A stretch of 64,000 bases of DNA from Patiria pectinifera (taxonomy: Eukaryota; Echinodermata; Asteroidea; Valvatida; Asterinidae), in the NCBI GenBank assembly GCA_029964075.1, contig CM057135.1, positions 14,162,863-14,226,862 of the forward strand, in the 5' to 3' direction. How positions within the stretch are numbered: position 1 is the stretch's first letter; each line of letters begins with the position of its first letter. The position numbers and the translations under genes are program-made. Positions 1-12,200 of this stretch are shown here, piece after piece. Below the pieces are notes generated by a model. That model saw only the letters and a list, made by a program, of their open reading frames with translations. It was not told the DNA's origin and did not search any database.

Positions 1-285
1 GAAGCCTGACGCTGATTTCGCTGACTAAATGTCTGGCCAAATTGCTAAAAATGGTTCTATTGTTGTCGCTTCCACCGTCGAGTTCTAAATTGAAAGCTAG
101 TTTACAAGTGCCGGGTACGATCACGTCGTCTACACCCAATTGAGGAAACTTGACCCTCAGCGTTTGCCCCGCCGATATACTACTAGGATTGTGGGTAATG
201 ACCACCTCTTTTCTTTCACCCTTGATAGATCTGGGTATTTTTAATAGCCTGCTGGGATTGAACTTTTTTCCATACGCATTCATTT
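1..285 (-). CDS. Polinton/adintovirus-like major capsid protein, N-terminal fragment
   Basis: On the minus strand a frame opens with ATG at 285 and stays open for 95 codons to the window edge, so the C-terminal bulk is outside the window. The visible part has a short basic leader and then a stretch rich in small and hydrophobic residues with VIVPGT and LAFNLEL. That resembles the start of the first jelly roll in Polinton double jelly-roll capsid proteins. The family builds an icosahedral virion-like shell. Its place beside the integrase and polymerase genes supports the call. No break is seen in the visible part. The family assignment rests on recognition and context, so it is moderate; a structure-based comparison would settle it. 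Confidence 0.6.
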
Positions 286-305
286 TATTTATACGAGTTT
301 TAAAT

Positions 306-726
306 TTAAAGGTATCTGTAAGCCAAGAAGCCCACCAATAGCGTTCCTCCCGCGATAAACGCCAGTTCTTTTTCTATTTGTTGGTCGCTAGGCTCGTAAA
401 AATCTTCGAGTTTGGGTTCGCGGGGTAACTCGACGTTTTCTCCGGTCATTTCGTTGTAGTAACGCAACGCTTGGTCTACGTTGGAAAATGTTTCTTTAGA
501 GGCATTATGTTTTCTGATACGTTCGTTGAGAAAATCGAGTCGTTTCGTTCGTTCTCGTTGGCAGCCACTGATATCTGGCGGCCGAGAGTTGTTCTGTCGC
601 TAAATCGTGTCTCTTACGCTCTTCGCTGCCATCATCCCTTAGACTTGAAAATAAAAAGTTTTAACCCGAAAAAGCTAAGGCGTTTATGATCGCACCTCCA
701 ACCATCATTACAACAGCTGACGCCAT
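306..726 (-). pseudogene. Small Polinton-associated protein with terminal hydrophobic segments, frameshifted
   Basis: Minus-strand coding traces run from an ATG at 726 to a stop at 306. The N-terminus is a hydrophobic helix (MASAVVMMVGGAIINALAFS). A charged, Arg/Glu-rich middle follows, then a C-terminal hydrophobic segment ending in LAYRYL. An in-frame TAA near 664 and a frameshift near 550-560 break it, so it cannot make the full product. It lies 20 bp upstream of the capsid start on the same strand, as expected for the structural-gene cluster of such an element. I know no firm function; a membrane or minor virion protein is inference from the hydrophobic ends. Confidence 0.45.
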
Positions 727-767
727 CTATTTAATGTATAAAGCCTTTTAAATTATTATTAAAATAA

Positions 768-1741
768 ATGATAAAGACATTATCTAAACTGTATTATAGC
801 CCGAGCGGTTATTGGAGAGGTGAAAGCGCCGTCGACCATTTACACGATAAAACAAAATACGATAAAAAGGTAATCAGAGATTGGCTTAAAAAACAAGCAA
901 TCTGGCAAATTTATCTACCGGGTCCTGCGTATGTACCCAGACCTACAAGTACTTCGCAAGGGTTTGAAACACCAAACGACTTTCACCAAATGTATGTGCT
1001 GTACCTACCCTGGGATAAAGTAAAACGCAAGACTTATAAATACGCTTTGACGGTTGTCGACGTTGCGAGTCGATACCACGAAGCAGAACCTTTGGTTTCT
1101 AAAACGGCGGATTCCACCCAGGATGCTATCGTCAAGATTTACGCGAGATCGCCTTTGAGTTACCCTAAAACGTTGAGAGTAGACGCCGGTACCGAATTTA
1201 AGGGCGCTTTAAAAAATTGATGGCCTCAAAAAACGTCGAGATTATCGTCGGCGAACCCGGAAACCACCGATCGCAGGGTATCGTAGAAAGATTTAATCGA
1301 ACGCTAGCCGAGAGACTGTTTGGTCATCAGTACGCTCAAGAAATGTTAAATCCCGAGAGTAGAAACACGCAATGGGTCGAGCAATTACCCAGCGTGATCA
1401 AAGCTTTAAACGACGAAACGACGAGATTAATAGCTAAAGCGCCGTCAGAGGCGGCAATCGCCGGCTAACCCCGTTAAAACAAAAGAGCAGCATTTACCGC
1501 AAGACGCTATGGTTAGATATTTATATTACCCGGGCGAGGGTGGAACTTCGAGAAGAGCCACGGATCCCATTTGGAGCGTAAAGATTTATAACATTAAAAA
1601 AAGAACGAGTCAATTTGAATGATTGAAGGTAAAAAAGTGACGACGGGTCCTACTCTTTATTACCTGCAAGACGGCCCAGAAAGGAGTTTTGTGAGACAAG
1701 AGCTTCAAGTCGTACCCGAGGACACGCAATTACCGCAGTGA
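768..1741 (+). pseudogene. Polinton retroviral-type integrase (rve, DDE), frameshifted
   Basis: The first frame begins with ATG at 768 and runs about 150 codons. It carries VVDVASRY (first catalytic Asp) and RVDAGTEFKG (second Asp). A frameshift near 1205-1217 in an A-rich run moves the reading to a frame with GIVERFNRTLAERLF (catalytic Glu). Further shifts near 1465 and 1620 lead to a C-terminal region ending at 1741. The three DDE residues are therefore present but spread over different frames. Retroviral-type integrases of this kind insert Polintons and leave a 6-bp target duplication. The 3' end overlaps the converging polymerase gene by about 37 bp. The gene is inactive as read here. Confidence 0.85.
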
Positions 1742-4700
1742 CCAAAAGCCAGCGTGTTTATACCGTCCGGTAAAATGTACCTCTTTGTGTCCAACGGACT
1801 CGACGATAATTTATTTTGAGATACGGTGTAAAGGATGTGATTTTCCGATCTAATGTGAGTCAGGGTTTCGTAATGAGATTTCTTGTTTAAGATGCAGTCG
1901 CAGTAGTGTCGGTGTTTTAATTTCTTAGAGGTGACCGATTTTGTGACACCCTTGGCTTTTTTCAAGTTGAAGTCAGCGGTTAAAATCGAGTACATTTTAG
2001 GTCTTATACAAACGACTTCTTTGATTATTTTACCTCCAAACTCGTCTTTAAATTTACCGATCACTTTCTTATTGGTTGGATCATACAAAGGATGATCCGT
2101 CGGATAATTCGAAAGGTCGTATTGTTGCCCGTTTTGCTGCATATCTTTGTATACGTCGTCCGTGTGCACTACGAGTACCAAACTGTCTGTGTCTGTGTAC
2201 ATCAACCTGATTTTCTCTTTGTACTTGTCTTTCAAATGGTTGTAATAAAAATCGTACATCAGCGTCTTAGATAGATCCAAGATACTCACTCCGCAATAGA
2301 TCGGCTTGTTTAACACGGTTTTAGTCTTGTACCTTTCGACAAATGACAATTTGCATTCTGAAAATGACGTTGTCGTTTTGTAGCTCGGTTTCTGTATAAT
2401 TTTTTGGTCTTTATCTCGATCGTCATCGTTACTGTCTCTGAGTAGGTAACCGTCAATCCTGTTTCTGACGTTTTCCATCGTCTTACCAAACACGCTGTTA
2501 TTCATCAGTTTAAAAAAGTCTTTCTCAAAATCAGAGGTCGCTTTTGTTCGGAGTTGCGTGTTTTTGTCGATGTAAGATGCCATCCAAGGCGCTTGTTTAA
2601 ATTGCAGCACTCGATGCACCTTTTTAAGTTTCAAGCCGAGTTTGAGATACAACTGCAACGTGACGTAGTGCAAAACATATTTTTGTTTAGGATTAAGGGT
2701 ACACGTTAATTTTTGCACGTTGCTATCAGGTTCGGTATCTAATAATTCGTTTTGATAATCAGACATCCATTCTTTTGGTATGACGATGTTTTCTGGCGCT
2801 AGGGGGTAATCGTTTTGCAGGTCGTGGAGTTTGTCCGGGTAATCGAGGTCTACTTCAAAGCAGTAACCGGTGTTTGACGTTTTCCTGAGAGATAATATCT
2901 TGGACTCGGTAAACGTTTTTGTAGACGCCCATTTAAAGTCTTTGTACGGCAGGTATTGACTCATGGCCCAGCCGTACAGATTGTTTGCATCGAGATAGGT
3001 GATGTAACTCGACGGCTCGTTTGGATTATGGTCGGGTAGGTATTTGTTGTTGGCTTTGTGGTATCTCATACCACCCACGCTGGAGATACCACCTCGTTTT
3101 GCCTTTTCAAAAAATAAATGTTTGTCTACGTCTTGCAATAGTTCGAGTTTAACTTCCGAGTGTTTTAACAAGGCATCCCACGACAATCCTGGTGCTGTGT
3201 AGTAATTAGCAGGATCTAACGCGTAGTTTGTAATACACGTTTGCCTAAAGTTTTCAAATATGCAAGCCAGTAATAACATATCGGTAGTGACGTACAAATC
3301 GTGATATTCCCCGATGTTTTTAACTTCAAACTCGTTCCACGTCAGTTTAGCTCTGTCGTAGTCTTCTTGCGATATGTTTTCGTCTTTTAGGCTGCTGTAA
3401 AATTGTTCGATGGGGGGTAGGCTGGTCTCTTGAAATCTGTCAAACGAGTCCATGTATTCATACGGATAAACTCCTTTTTGTAACAACGAGTCCATGTTTT
3501 GACGATTAAAATGTTCTCTGAGTAGTTTAAACGACTCTCTCGGACAAGCTTTAGATAATCTATCCAACGAAGACGCCATACAATTAAACGAGTCTATAAA
3601 TCGCATATTTCCGATCGAAAACGAAATATACTTTTCCGAATTTCTAGCGATAACTTGTATTTCCTTTTCGTCATGGTACTCTGAAATACTCTGCATGATC
3701 AAGTGAGCGTCGTAATTTTGCAGATTGTGAAAGACGACCGGTATGGGAGTAAAACCTGGTTTAACTTGTAATTTTAGATTGCAGTAGGCGTGCGCGGCAC
3801 CTCTATATCTAGCCGTGACGTGGCAGTGATCTCTCACCTTTCTAAATTTGTTGATTTTCTTTTTGCATTCGAGGCATTTAGACTCGATAAAGCCATGTTT
3901 GTTTTCGTACTGATGTTCTTTTTTTTGTTTTTCTGTTTTTGGTTTTTGGGGTTTCTGGCACTGACAGTTGCTCGAGTAATTGGGATAAATTGGTTTCTCG
4001 CAAATCCAACACGTGTTTGTTTTATCATGATGTTCTTTAGCTCGCTCGTTAAATTTCATGGGTTGGGTTTTTTTAAATATGCAATTTATGTCGCTTTGTA
4101 TTTTTAACATTTTATTTACAAACTTTGATGCGGCATCTTTACCTCTATAAGTCTCTTGATACACATTGGTGCCGTCGCATCTAACTACTACCAATGAGGA
4201 ACCGCTAGATTTGTGAATGTTTGTCTTTTGCGTGTTGTCCTTTTTATCGTCCGAGTTTTTTTTCTAAGATCGATTCAAAGTCGGCGTAAACTACAAACGG
4301 TGCTTTTTGTTTAAATCTGTAGTTGTTAAATTCTAATATTGGCACATCTTTTTCGTCGACTATCCACTCGTTATTTACATATTTTCGCTTAGCGGTAGGA
4401 AATACAATCTTTGACGGATGTGTATCTATACCGTTACAATCGGTCATGTGTCTATCTAATTTTACTTGCGTTCTATAATGACACTGGCACCTTCGACAAA
4501 AATATTTCTTACTTTTATGTTTTGTAACGTTGCAAATCAATCTCGAAAAATTATTTATCCAGCAGTAGTGATGCCTGTCGCCCTCAGAAAACAAAAACAG
4601 ATCGATAGGTCGTGACTCTGCTTTGTAGTTTTTAGACAGGTATAACGGATATATTTCCTCCTCATAACCGTATACATTTATCGTTAAATTATTTTGTCTT

Positions 4701-5607
4701 TCTATCTTTGGTATCTGGTCGATCGGTGTTGGAAAGTCTACTCCTTTAAATTTGAGTCCGTCATCTTTGGTGTAAATACTAGGTCTGTCTTCGCGAGGCC
4801 TATACCTGGGATCGTTTTTTATGTTATTTTTTACTTTATCCGTATACAACCCAAGAGCAGCTCTCAAACACCATCTCAAACACTCGTCGTCTTTGTTTTT
4901 GATGTTTATCATCGCCTGTTTTCTTTTGATATGTGGGTGTAGGTCTATGTAAGAACTACCCCTCACGGGGTTAAACCTGTTGATGTTGATATACAACGCC
5001 ATTATCTTTTTTAAAACCCAACCCGATCCTTGATTCGTATACCTTTCATCCTTTTTAAATAGCTGGTCGATGTCTTCTTTTAAAACCTGTTTTATTTGAC
5101 TTTGATTTAAAACGACTCTCTGATCGGTATAATGTGTAGCTTCGATCGTTTCGATCGTACCATCCGGTTTGGTTTTTTCGTATTTTTTTTTATTGTGAGC
5201 TCCATTTTTAAACCTCTTAGCTCTCTCAATTCTGACTTGATTTTATTTACAATTTGATCTTTATGCGTATCAAAAAACTTGACTAAATCGTCGTTAAAAA
5301 GTCTAGGAATCAGTTCCCAGTTTCTAAATTTGTTTCTAAATCTCCTCGTCGCTCTAAACTCAGCCTCTTGAAAATCCTCGGGTTGCCTAGAGTTTTGAAT
5401 CGCCGAGAGCAAATCTTTTTTTCAAAACTCGACCTTTATAACCCGACGGGTTATATTCTAGATCATAATCGTCTACAATCTGTTTGAGCTCATGTAACGT
5501 CTTTTTCCTCAAGTTTTTTATCCCGTTGATGTAGACTTTACGCGTAAGAGCAACATTTTGATTGTACGGTATATTATATCGCTGGATGTAATCGCGCAGC
5601 GTCGCTT
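1705..5607 (-). pseudogene. Protein-primed family B DNA polymerase of a Polinton, frameshifted
   Basis: The longest open piece (4194-1705, 829 codons) holds a DHCHVT-type zinc/endonuclease-VII-like motif, exonuclease motif II (HNLQNYDAHLI) and exonuclease III (YHDLYVTTDML). The polymerase motifs are A (LDANNLYGWAM), B (NNSVFGKTM) and C (YTDTDS). The piece at 5002-4244 supplies a C2H2 finger and exonuclease motif I (YADFESIL). Still further upstream, 5412-5107 and then about 5607-5424 carry the basic N-terminal extension typical of Polinton polymerases. Frameshifts lie near 4195-4243, 5107-5130 and 5413-5424. The family copies linear element DNA from a terminal protein. All polymerase and exonuclease signature residues I looked for are present, so decay looks limited to indels. 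Confidence 0.92.
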
Positions 5608-5877
5608 TTATTCCATCTAGAAAATCACTAAAAGAGGTTGTGGAATGCTGAAAATCGTTTTGTTTTTTATATTTTTATATTGTAGAGTAGACCCATATAT
5701 AGCATAATGACAAACTCCCATTCTTTTCTGATGTGCGTTTATATGTTTATAAAACTGAAATTCATCGAGTAATTTGTTGGTCGGCGAGCGCATAAATGAA
5801 ATCAACAGTCGTCGGGCTCTTCGTAAAATCAGAAAAAGCGTGACGTAATAAACAGGACTCGTTTATACAACGACTGT

Positions 5878-6201
5878 TTACTGCTGCCCAACCCGCCCCG
5901 TCAGCACGTGTGACTCGCAGTCAAGCAGTGAAAAATCAACATTTTGTAAAAGACTCACGGAGATTGATATTCCTTCCCATTGCTTAATTTTTGGATGAGT
6001 ATATTGAACAAGGACACGGTGACATCTGAGCTGTTCTTCCGTATAAATTTGAGCCCCAACTGCCCGAAAAAGAGACCAGTAAAAACACGGATACTGCAAC
6101 TGGCCAGCTGAAAACGCCAGGCAACGCGGCTCTGATGAGTTGTTCGGTCTGCGACGTTCGGCGTGAAAAAAAAACCAGCTACGTTTTATCCAAGGACTCA
6201 A
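5878..6201 (-). pseudogene. Possible degraded OTU-like cysteine protease fragment
   Basis: A 107-codon minus-strand frame contains CFYWSLFRAVGAQIYTEE followed by HRVLVQYT. This resembles the catalytic-Cys helix of OTU-family deubiquitinases (Cys, then Phe/Leu-Phe-Arg, then a short gap to an acidic/His helix). No Asp-Gly-Asn precedes the Cys, no C-terminal His motif is visible, and the frame has no obvious promoter or partner exon. It lies just beyond the 5' end of the polymerase gene, so it could be cargo of the same element or an unrelated remnant. The reading is speculative. Confidence 0.22.
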
Positions 6202-8472
6202 AGTATTATGTTCATGATAACATTTTTAGATGAGCATCAACAGTGCTATCGCAACTTTCTTCGTGTTTTACCGACAATCTCAAACGTTATTCTGGTAAAT
6301 ATTCAGTCCAAAGAGACGACAAATCGTCAGGTTGTTTTCGAATTATACGCGTACGGCACGCATAACGCATCACGGCGGTGGATGTGGTCGACCGTGTCCA
6401 GAAATAATGTTGTACGGTTAGCAGCGTCGCGGGCCCCGGTCAAGTTCCTTGTGTTGCCTGGTGCTTTTTATATATACGTTCGCCACAAAAAATAGTCCTC
6501 TTCTCTTTTCTTTCCTTGTGCATTTTAAACCTTGTTTTAACATCCTGAAACGATAATTACGAATTTACTTGAATTTTGAATTGTTAACTTTATTGTTTAC
6601 CCAAAAAAAGCAGTAAAACAACGCTAGGAGACCATGTAAACCTCGGCCTGTAAACGTGGCTACAAAAAAAGTACAATTCATAAATCATAGTCATGCTCCG
6701 TTCATAAAATAAAAATCTCTGGACTTACGACATGTTCGGGATCCCGATTGAAAACAAAATTCACTGGTCCCGAAATTTAACGAGCACTATCATTATTTTC
6801 AGTACCTAATTAAGACCGTTATTCAAGAAATTCCAGTAGCAGAGAATTTGTCATTCGATCAAAAGAAGTTCTAGGGAAAATGGAGGCCCGTCACATAATC
6901 AGCACTAACGTAAGGAAAACTACGCGGTCCTTTTTCTACGCATTTACCTTCAATTTGCAACGCGTGCGCGTATGCTGCGCAGATAATGGAGGGTCGAGGA
7001 TTCGAACGGGTCTACGGTTCTTCAAGATTGGCAATGGACAAATGGTCCAAAACAGTCTTCCCTATAAATCATTAACAAATCATATCTCTATTAGTTCTTG
7101 TCAATGCAATTTCAACAAATCTCTTGAGAAAAGAAGACTCTTGCCGTACGAAATGTATAGTGCATGATCAGCGCTCTATCCGTTAATCTGGCTGAAATCC
7201 GATCCCGTGTTTTCGCACGGTACCCTTCGGACAAACTGCATGGCTAAGGAGGATTCTTATTCCTCCATGCTGACACCCGGACGGGAAAGCTGGAAATTTA
7301 TTGCACACAAAATGTGGTGTGATTACAGCCAGCGACTGACACAATTATAGGCATATAGGTTTGCCTTGGCCTAGTGCGTTGGCTACCCGTACACGGATCA
7401 ACAACGAGTTATTTTGAAATTCCAACACCGTTTACCGGTGTCAAAATCTACGGTCCCAGCGGCCGGGCCCAGGCCAGCGGCACAAGTACACCCGTGAATT
7501 GACCTTTACATACATAGCGCGTGTCACGGTGGTGATGCGATATGGCGATGTGCATGTGACGTGAACGATCGAACGATGTTGATGAACGCAGACATTTCTT
7601 ACTATGGTTGGCCGTTAGGGCAAACACAAAAGAATGATCCCCGATCTATAAATAAAATGATGTGTAACTATCAAAACACTGAATAATCAATAGAAAGTAC
7701 CAAAAAGTCAATGGAGATATCTTCCTATTAAATTTTAAACTTGCCCATTAGAATTTCAGGGGTAAAAGCTGTTGCCAACTACGGTTGAATTTATGGAGCA
7801 TGTGGCTGCCCATACAAAATGTCGCTCAGAGTAATTGTAAACAAAGTCGTGTCGTTGCGCGGAGTGATTTGCAAAAAGTTTCGCTGGAACTACGCTGCAT
7901 CCCGTATCAGGAGTCCTGTTTATTACGTCACGATTTACTATGTTTTGTTTGCTGCCCCCAACGACGACTTTTACACAAATTGCTCGTTCGGGTCGAAACA
8001 GGACCTGAAAAACAGCTCTCAAAAGTACCTTTTGTATTAATTTCATGACAGAAACAATAGCCGTTTTTATTTCATCACACCCTAGGCTACATATACCCGA
8101 AAAATGACGGAAATGTCTTCGGGCATTCCACAACCTCTTTAACGATTGGCTTGATCGTATAAGTCACCATTTATTATATAGCAATATAATATTTATTTTT
8201 TAATTTTTTTTGTAGATGAGGTCATTATTTTTGGATTTATAAGCAATCCGAATCACCGGCTAGAGAGAGATCTTCAATACGAAAAATAATGGGCCCCGGT
8301 TTTGGGCCGATTCCGAGACTGAGATATTGGGAGGGGGGAGATATATTTGGGAGAGGGGGAGGGGAGGATCACTGGGACGGTGGCGGGGCTATGGGCTAGG
8401 GGGTGGGGGTGGATAATGGGAGGAAAATAATGAAATAAATCATAGATTTGTCGCCGTACCCTCCACTAATAC
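6202..8472. other. Non-coding stretch, no gene recognised
   Basis: Only short unrelated frames occur here. I see AT-rich single-copy-looking sequence and a weak tRNA-like B-box around 7000, but no supported gene. One end of the Polinton may lie near 5.8-6.6 kb, but its matching terminal repeat is outside the window so I cannot mark it. Confidence 0.5.
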
Positions 8473-9205
8473 CTACTCCGAGAAACGTTGTGGCTGTCTG
8501 TCTTCTGGTTCATGTCCTATGTCATCTTCATCAACTTCATCCATTTTTTTATCACCAGGGGGTACAATCGGTGGGGGTGGGGGGACAATCGGTGGGGGTG
8601 GGGGTACAATCGGTGGGGGTGGGGGTACTTCCGCGACGGCGTTTAGCCGGTCCATTTCTTCTTGTCTGGCCCTCCATGGAGCAACAGGCCCAGCATGCCG
8701 CATATCTTGCTCTTGTTCTTCCACTGCACTGGAAATCAATGGTGTGCATTATGTACATAATTTACATGGGCTTAACGCATGTACATGGATTTTGTAGCCT
8801 GAATTACTGGACTTTGGAATCATTTACGCTTAATTTAAGTTACTTTGGTTGTAAGAAAGTTCCCATAAAAATAATTGAGAAACACCCTAAATTTGTTTTT
8901 TTAAAAGATACCTTGAGATTCCCTAATGGCAAATTCCTTGATTTTGTTTCTAACTTACTCTTGTAATTCCTTTGGACGTAATCCCGGATCCTCCTTCGTA
9001 GGGCTGCATGAGTCCTGCCTCCTTCGTGCACCTCCCGTAAATTGGCAGGAATGTGGCGCCGCACGTACGCTAAAATTCTCACGTAGTTGTTGCGGTGTAT
9101 ATTCCACCCATCTCTAATCACAGCTTTCTTCTCCTCAGTCATGACACGACGCCCGCGATGTTCTCTCTCAGCCATTTTCTGATTGCCTCCTACCATGTAC
9201 AACAT
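8473..9205 (-). CDS. Harbinger-type Myb/SANT-like protein, two exons
   Basis: Exon 1 (9205-8959) encodes a Myb-like helical domain with EEKKAVIRDGW, NNYVRILAYV and ALRRRIRDYVQRNYK. It ends at a consensus donor (A|GTAAGT). Exon 2 (8723-8473) follows an acceptor ending CAG. The phases agree (1 nt plus 2 nt), and it encodes EEQEQDMRHAG, then three PPPPPIV repeats and an acidic tail. The same layout, with a DMR motif right after the junction, is seen in the gene at 43071-45401, which sits beside a Harbinger transposase. In PIF/Harbinger elements this second protein binds the transposase and DNA ends. No transposase lies nearby, so this is a solo or stranded gene. The start may be the ATG at about 9175 rather than 9205. 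Confidence 0.6.
8558..8629. repeat. 21-bp G-rich minisatellite inside the Myb-like gene
   Basis: About three and a half copies of a 21-bp unit (GGTACAATCGGTGGGGGTGG core) encode PPPPPIV on the minus strand. The unit length is a multiple of three, so copy number can vary without breaking the frame. Confidence 0.85.
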
Positions 9206-12200
9206 CCACTGAAATAATCCGCCCCAACCTATTCTTATTGCATTGAACGGAGGTTGTTATCGACGCAAGCGCAGAATTAATTGTTAATGTTATTTCCTAT
9301 TTCACATGTTCAATTTACGCTTTTAAAACTCCCGCATTCCGGGGCCCTCTAGTGATTGTCAAGCGGACAATGTGCGCTGGGCAGTTCGGCTGTCACTCAG
9401 CGCCTTAATCCGATCCTTAATCCGTACTTGTCGCGGGCAACTTTGAATCGCAAGACATTCACCGAAAGAAGGCCTATTATATGCGTGACATGGGTATTGT
9501 TCAGCATGTCACAATGGGAGCCTTTTGTTTGGAGGATACGTCATATTATAGGTCATAACGTTCGCGTAGGTACCGTTCCGTGCTAGATACCTAGTATGAC
9601 TAAAACGCTGTGGTAATAGCCAAGCCTAGTGCAATCCTTGTGCATTATATGCGAATCCAAAAACAAACTTTTGCTGCAAAATGTATTTTCTCTATGACCC
9701 TTTATACATATGCTATATGACCAGTACTAGATTTGTTTTGGGGATGTATATACACATAATTCATCGTGGACATTAGACAACATTGCACCGTGACGCACGA
9801 TTAACAAAAGTCTACTTTTGTGCGCTCAAAAAACATTCGGGGAATCTTCGTAAACAATAATGTAAAAACATGGAGGTAGGACAATATCCGGGACAGACGT
9901 AGCCCCGTGTGCTAGGAGGGTTTCAGAACTCTTCTTCACCCCACTCGATGAGGAGTTCCGCTCAGGAATATTAACCAAAAAAAAAACAAAAAAAAAATAT
10001 CTTTTGAACCCTCATTTTCTAAAGATCACCGCACATGTACAGGGGCGGTGGTTTCATCAGCACATGTAGGGAGTGGGGGGCTATATTACCATATTTTCAA
10101 TTTGGTCGCTGTTTAAACCTAACGATCATGCATTTTTTCAGTTGTAAAAACTTAATTTCCCCCATACACGTCGTGTACACAGACCAAAATATGAATAATT
10201 AATTAGCAATAATTCCAAAATCCTTTGACCTTTTGTCATGAAATTTCTTGGGTATATGTCCATGAAGAGTTGCTCTATGCATGTAAAGAGTTTCATTTTT
10301 TTTCGTCACTCGATGACCGAGATCTTGGGGGGGGGGGTGAATCCCATTTTTTTGTGTGTGGAATGATTAGGGGTTCTGTGATGCATCCCCAATACATAAT
10401 TTTGAAATCCCCTTAAAATAAGAGTTGACTCCAACTCTGACAAATTCTAATGTAAGATGTCGTAGCCAAACTCAAAACCACATATTAATTAATTTCAAAT
10501 ATTGAATGTATTTCATTCTTTCAATTTAGGGCAGTCCCTTTTCGGTTTAGAAAATATACCTTCGAATTTCACTGCAAACATTACAATTAATGATGTGTAG
10601 TGAAGGTCCCATTTCTAAAGCATTATGATTAATAAAGCCTTTTCGCCCTAAAATCAGAGGCTGACTCGACAATAAAAAAAAATAAAAAAAATTGACGCAC
10701 TTATCTCACCCAAAACCAGAATAGTTTGAGAAATGAAATACAAACAAAACCTTAATTCAAATTTTAAATTGTTGTTGGCAATGCAATTACAACACCTGAT
10801 TGAGATCTGGTGTGATATTGATATTTTGGTGTGTGTTTGCACTAAATGATGACAATAAATTAGTTAAACTTGAAGATTATAAACGTGGCATATACGCCAT
10901 AATATATCGTGAAACTGATAAGGAAAAAAAACCTCCACTGAAATTTGTTTAATGTTGTTTCTTTTTGGTAAAAAAAACTATGGCAATGACGCATGTATGC
11001 CCAAAGCATGAATTTTTGGCATTACCCTCCCGAGTGCCTTGTCAAACAAATACTGACACAAGTTGTCGTAGATAAACCAAAAAACCACCTATGATAAGAA
11101 AAAGGAACCGGTTCATACATTTTACATTTATTGGGTACAAGATTTGCAAATTTTAGGCACATGGGTTCTATGTCGGTCCTACATTACTGAGCACCAAATG
11201 CGTACAATTTCACAAACCTTGACGCAAAATGTAAACTCGCCCGTAGTCAAAATAATGAAAAGGGAAAGAATGTTAATTTGGGTGAATTTGGCAATTTGTT
11301 ATTAAAATATGATATTGAATTTTGCTTGTTTTCTCCTTGTTTACTGATGCGTTATCAAACTTGACGCTTCACGTCGCAACTAAACACCCCGAACCGTATG
11401 AGATTGAGAAAAAGAGAGAGAAAAAAAATGACCATTGAAGCTATGTTTTAAGTTTATGCATAGTCAAAAATTAAAATTGACGAAGCTATGATGCATTCCC
11501 AAAACCTATGCGTCCTGATAATGGGAAATTTCAAATTTTGTAAGTAAACATTACACATAAGTTAGCTCAGCACCTCATCCAATACCCAGGTATAATGTAG
11601 ATTATGGGTTTTTTTTCTCAAAGAAGAGAACAAAATGAGTTAATTTTGACAACTTGACACCACATTGCGGTTCAATTTCGCCGAAGCATATATCGTATTA
11701 AATTTTGCTTTCTTTTCTTACAGTCAGAACCGTTTCGTCAAACTTAAAAAAAAGTCTTGAAGGTAATAGGAGTAGCTTTCCAAAATCCCTCAAGAATGAG
11801 TTAAAAGTCACATGTGGGTAATTGGGCGATAAGGGCACTTGACCATGATGGTTTCGGCTCAAAGTATTCTGTCGAATGTTCTTTTTTTTATTTGCCCTAA
11901 AATGACAATTGATGCGTCGAATTTCTGAAATCTCGACGCTAGAACAACTCCCCAAACCACAAAATGACAGGAAACGGACATTGATTGAAAATTGAAAGTT
12001 TATGATCAAAATAATAATTCCTAGAGCAATTATAATTGCTATTTGATGCGAACCGCCGTGGAAGTCAAACATCAATTTAGGATTCGGTCTCATTGTATCA
12101 TGAATTTTCCCTTTAATAAGAATCATTACTCTCAGGCGTAAACGAGTGTCTTAGCTATGTGCGGATAAAAATTATTTACTTTTTTATGTAATGTGTTATA

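Noticed and set aside
6985-7200. tRNA or tRNA-derived SINE on the minus strand
   Set aside because: There is a B-box-like GTTCGAATCC and an A-box-like GATAGAGCGC, but they are about 180 bp apart and no cloverleaf can be drawn.
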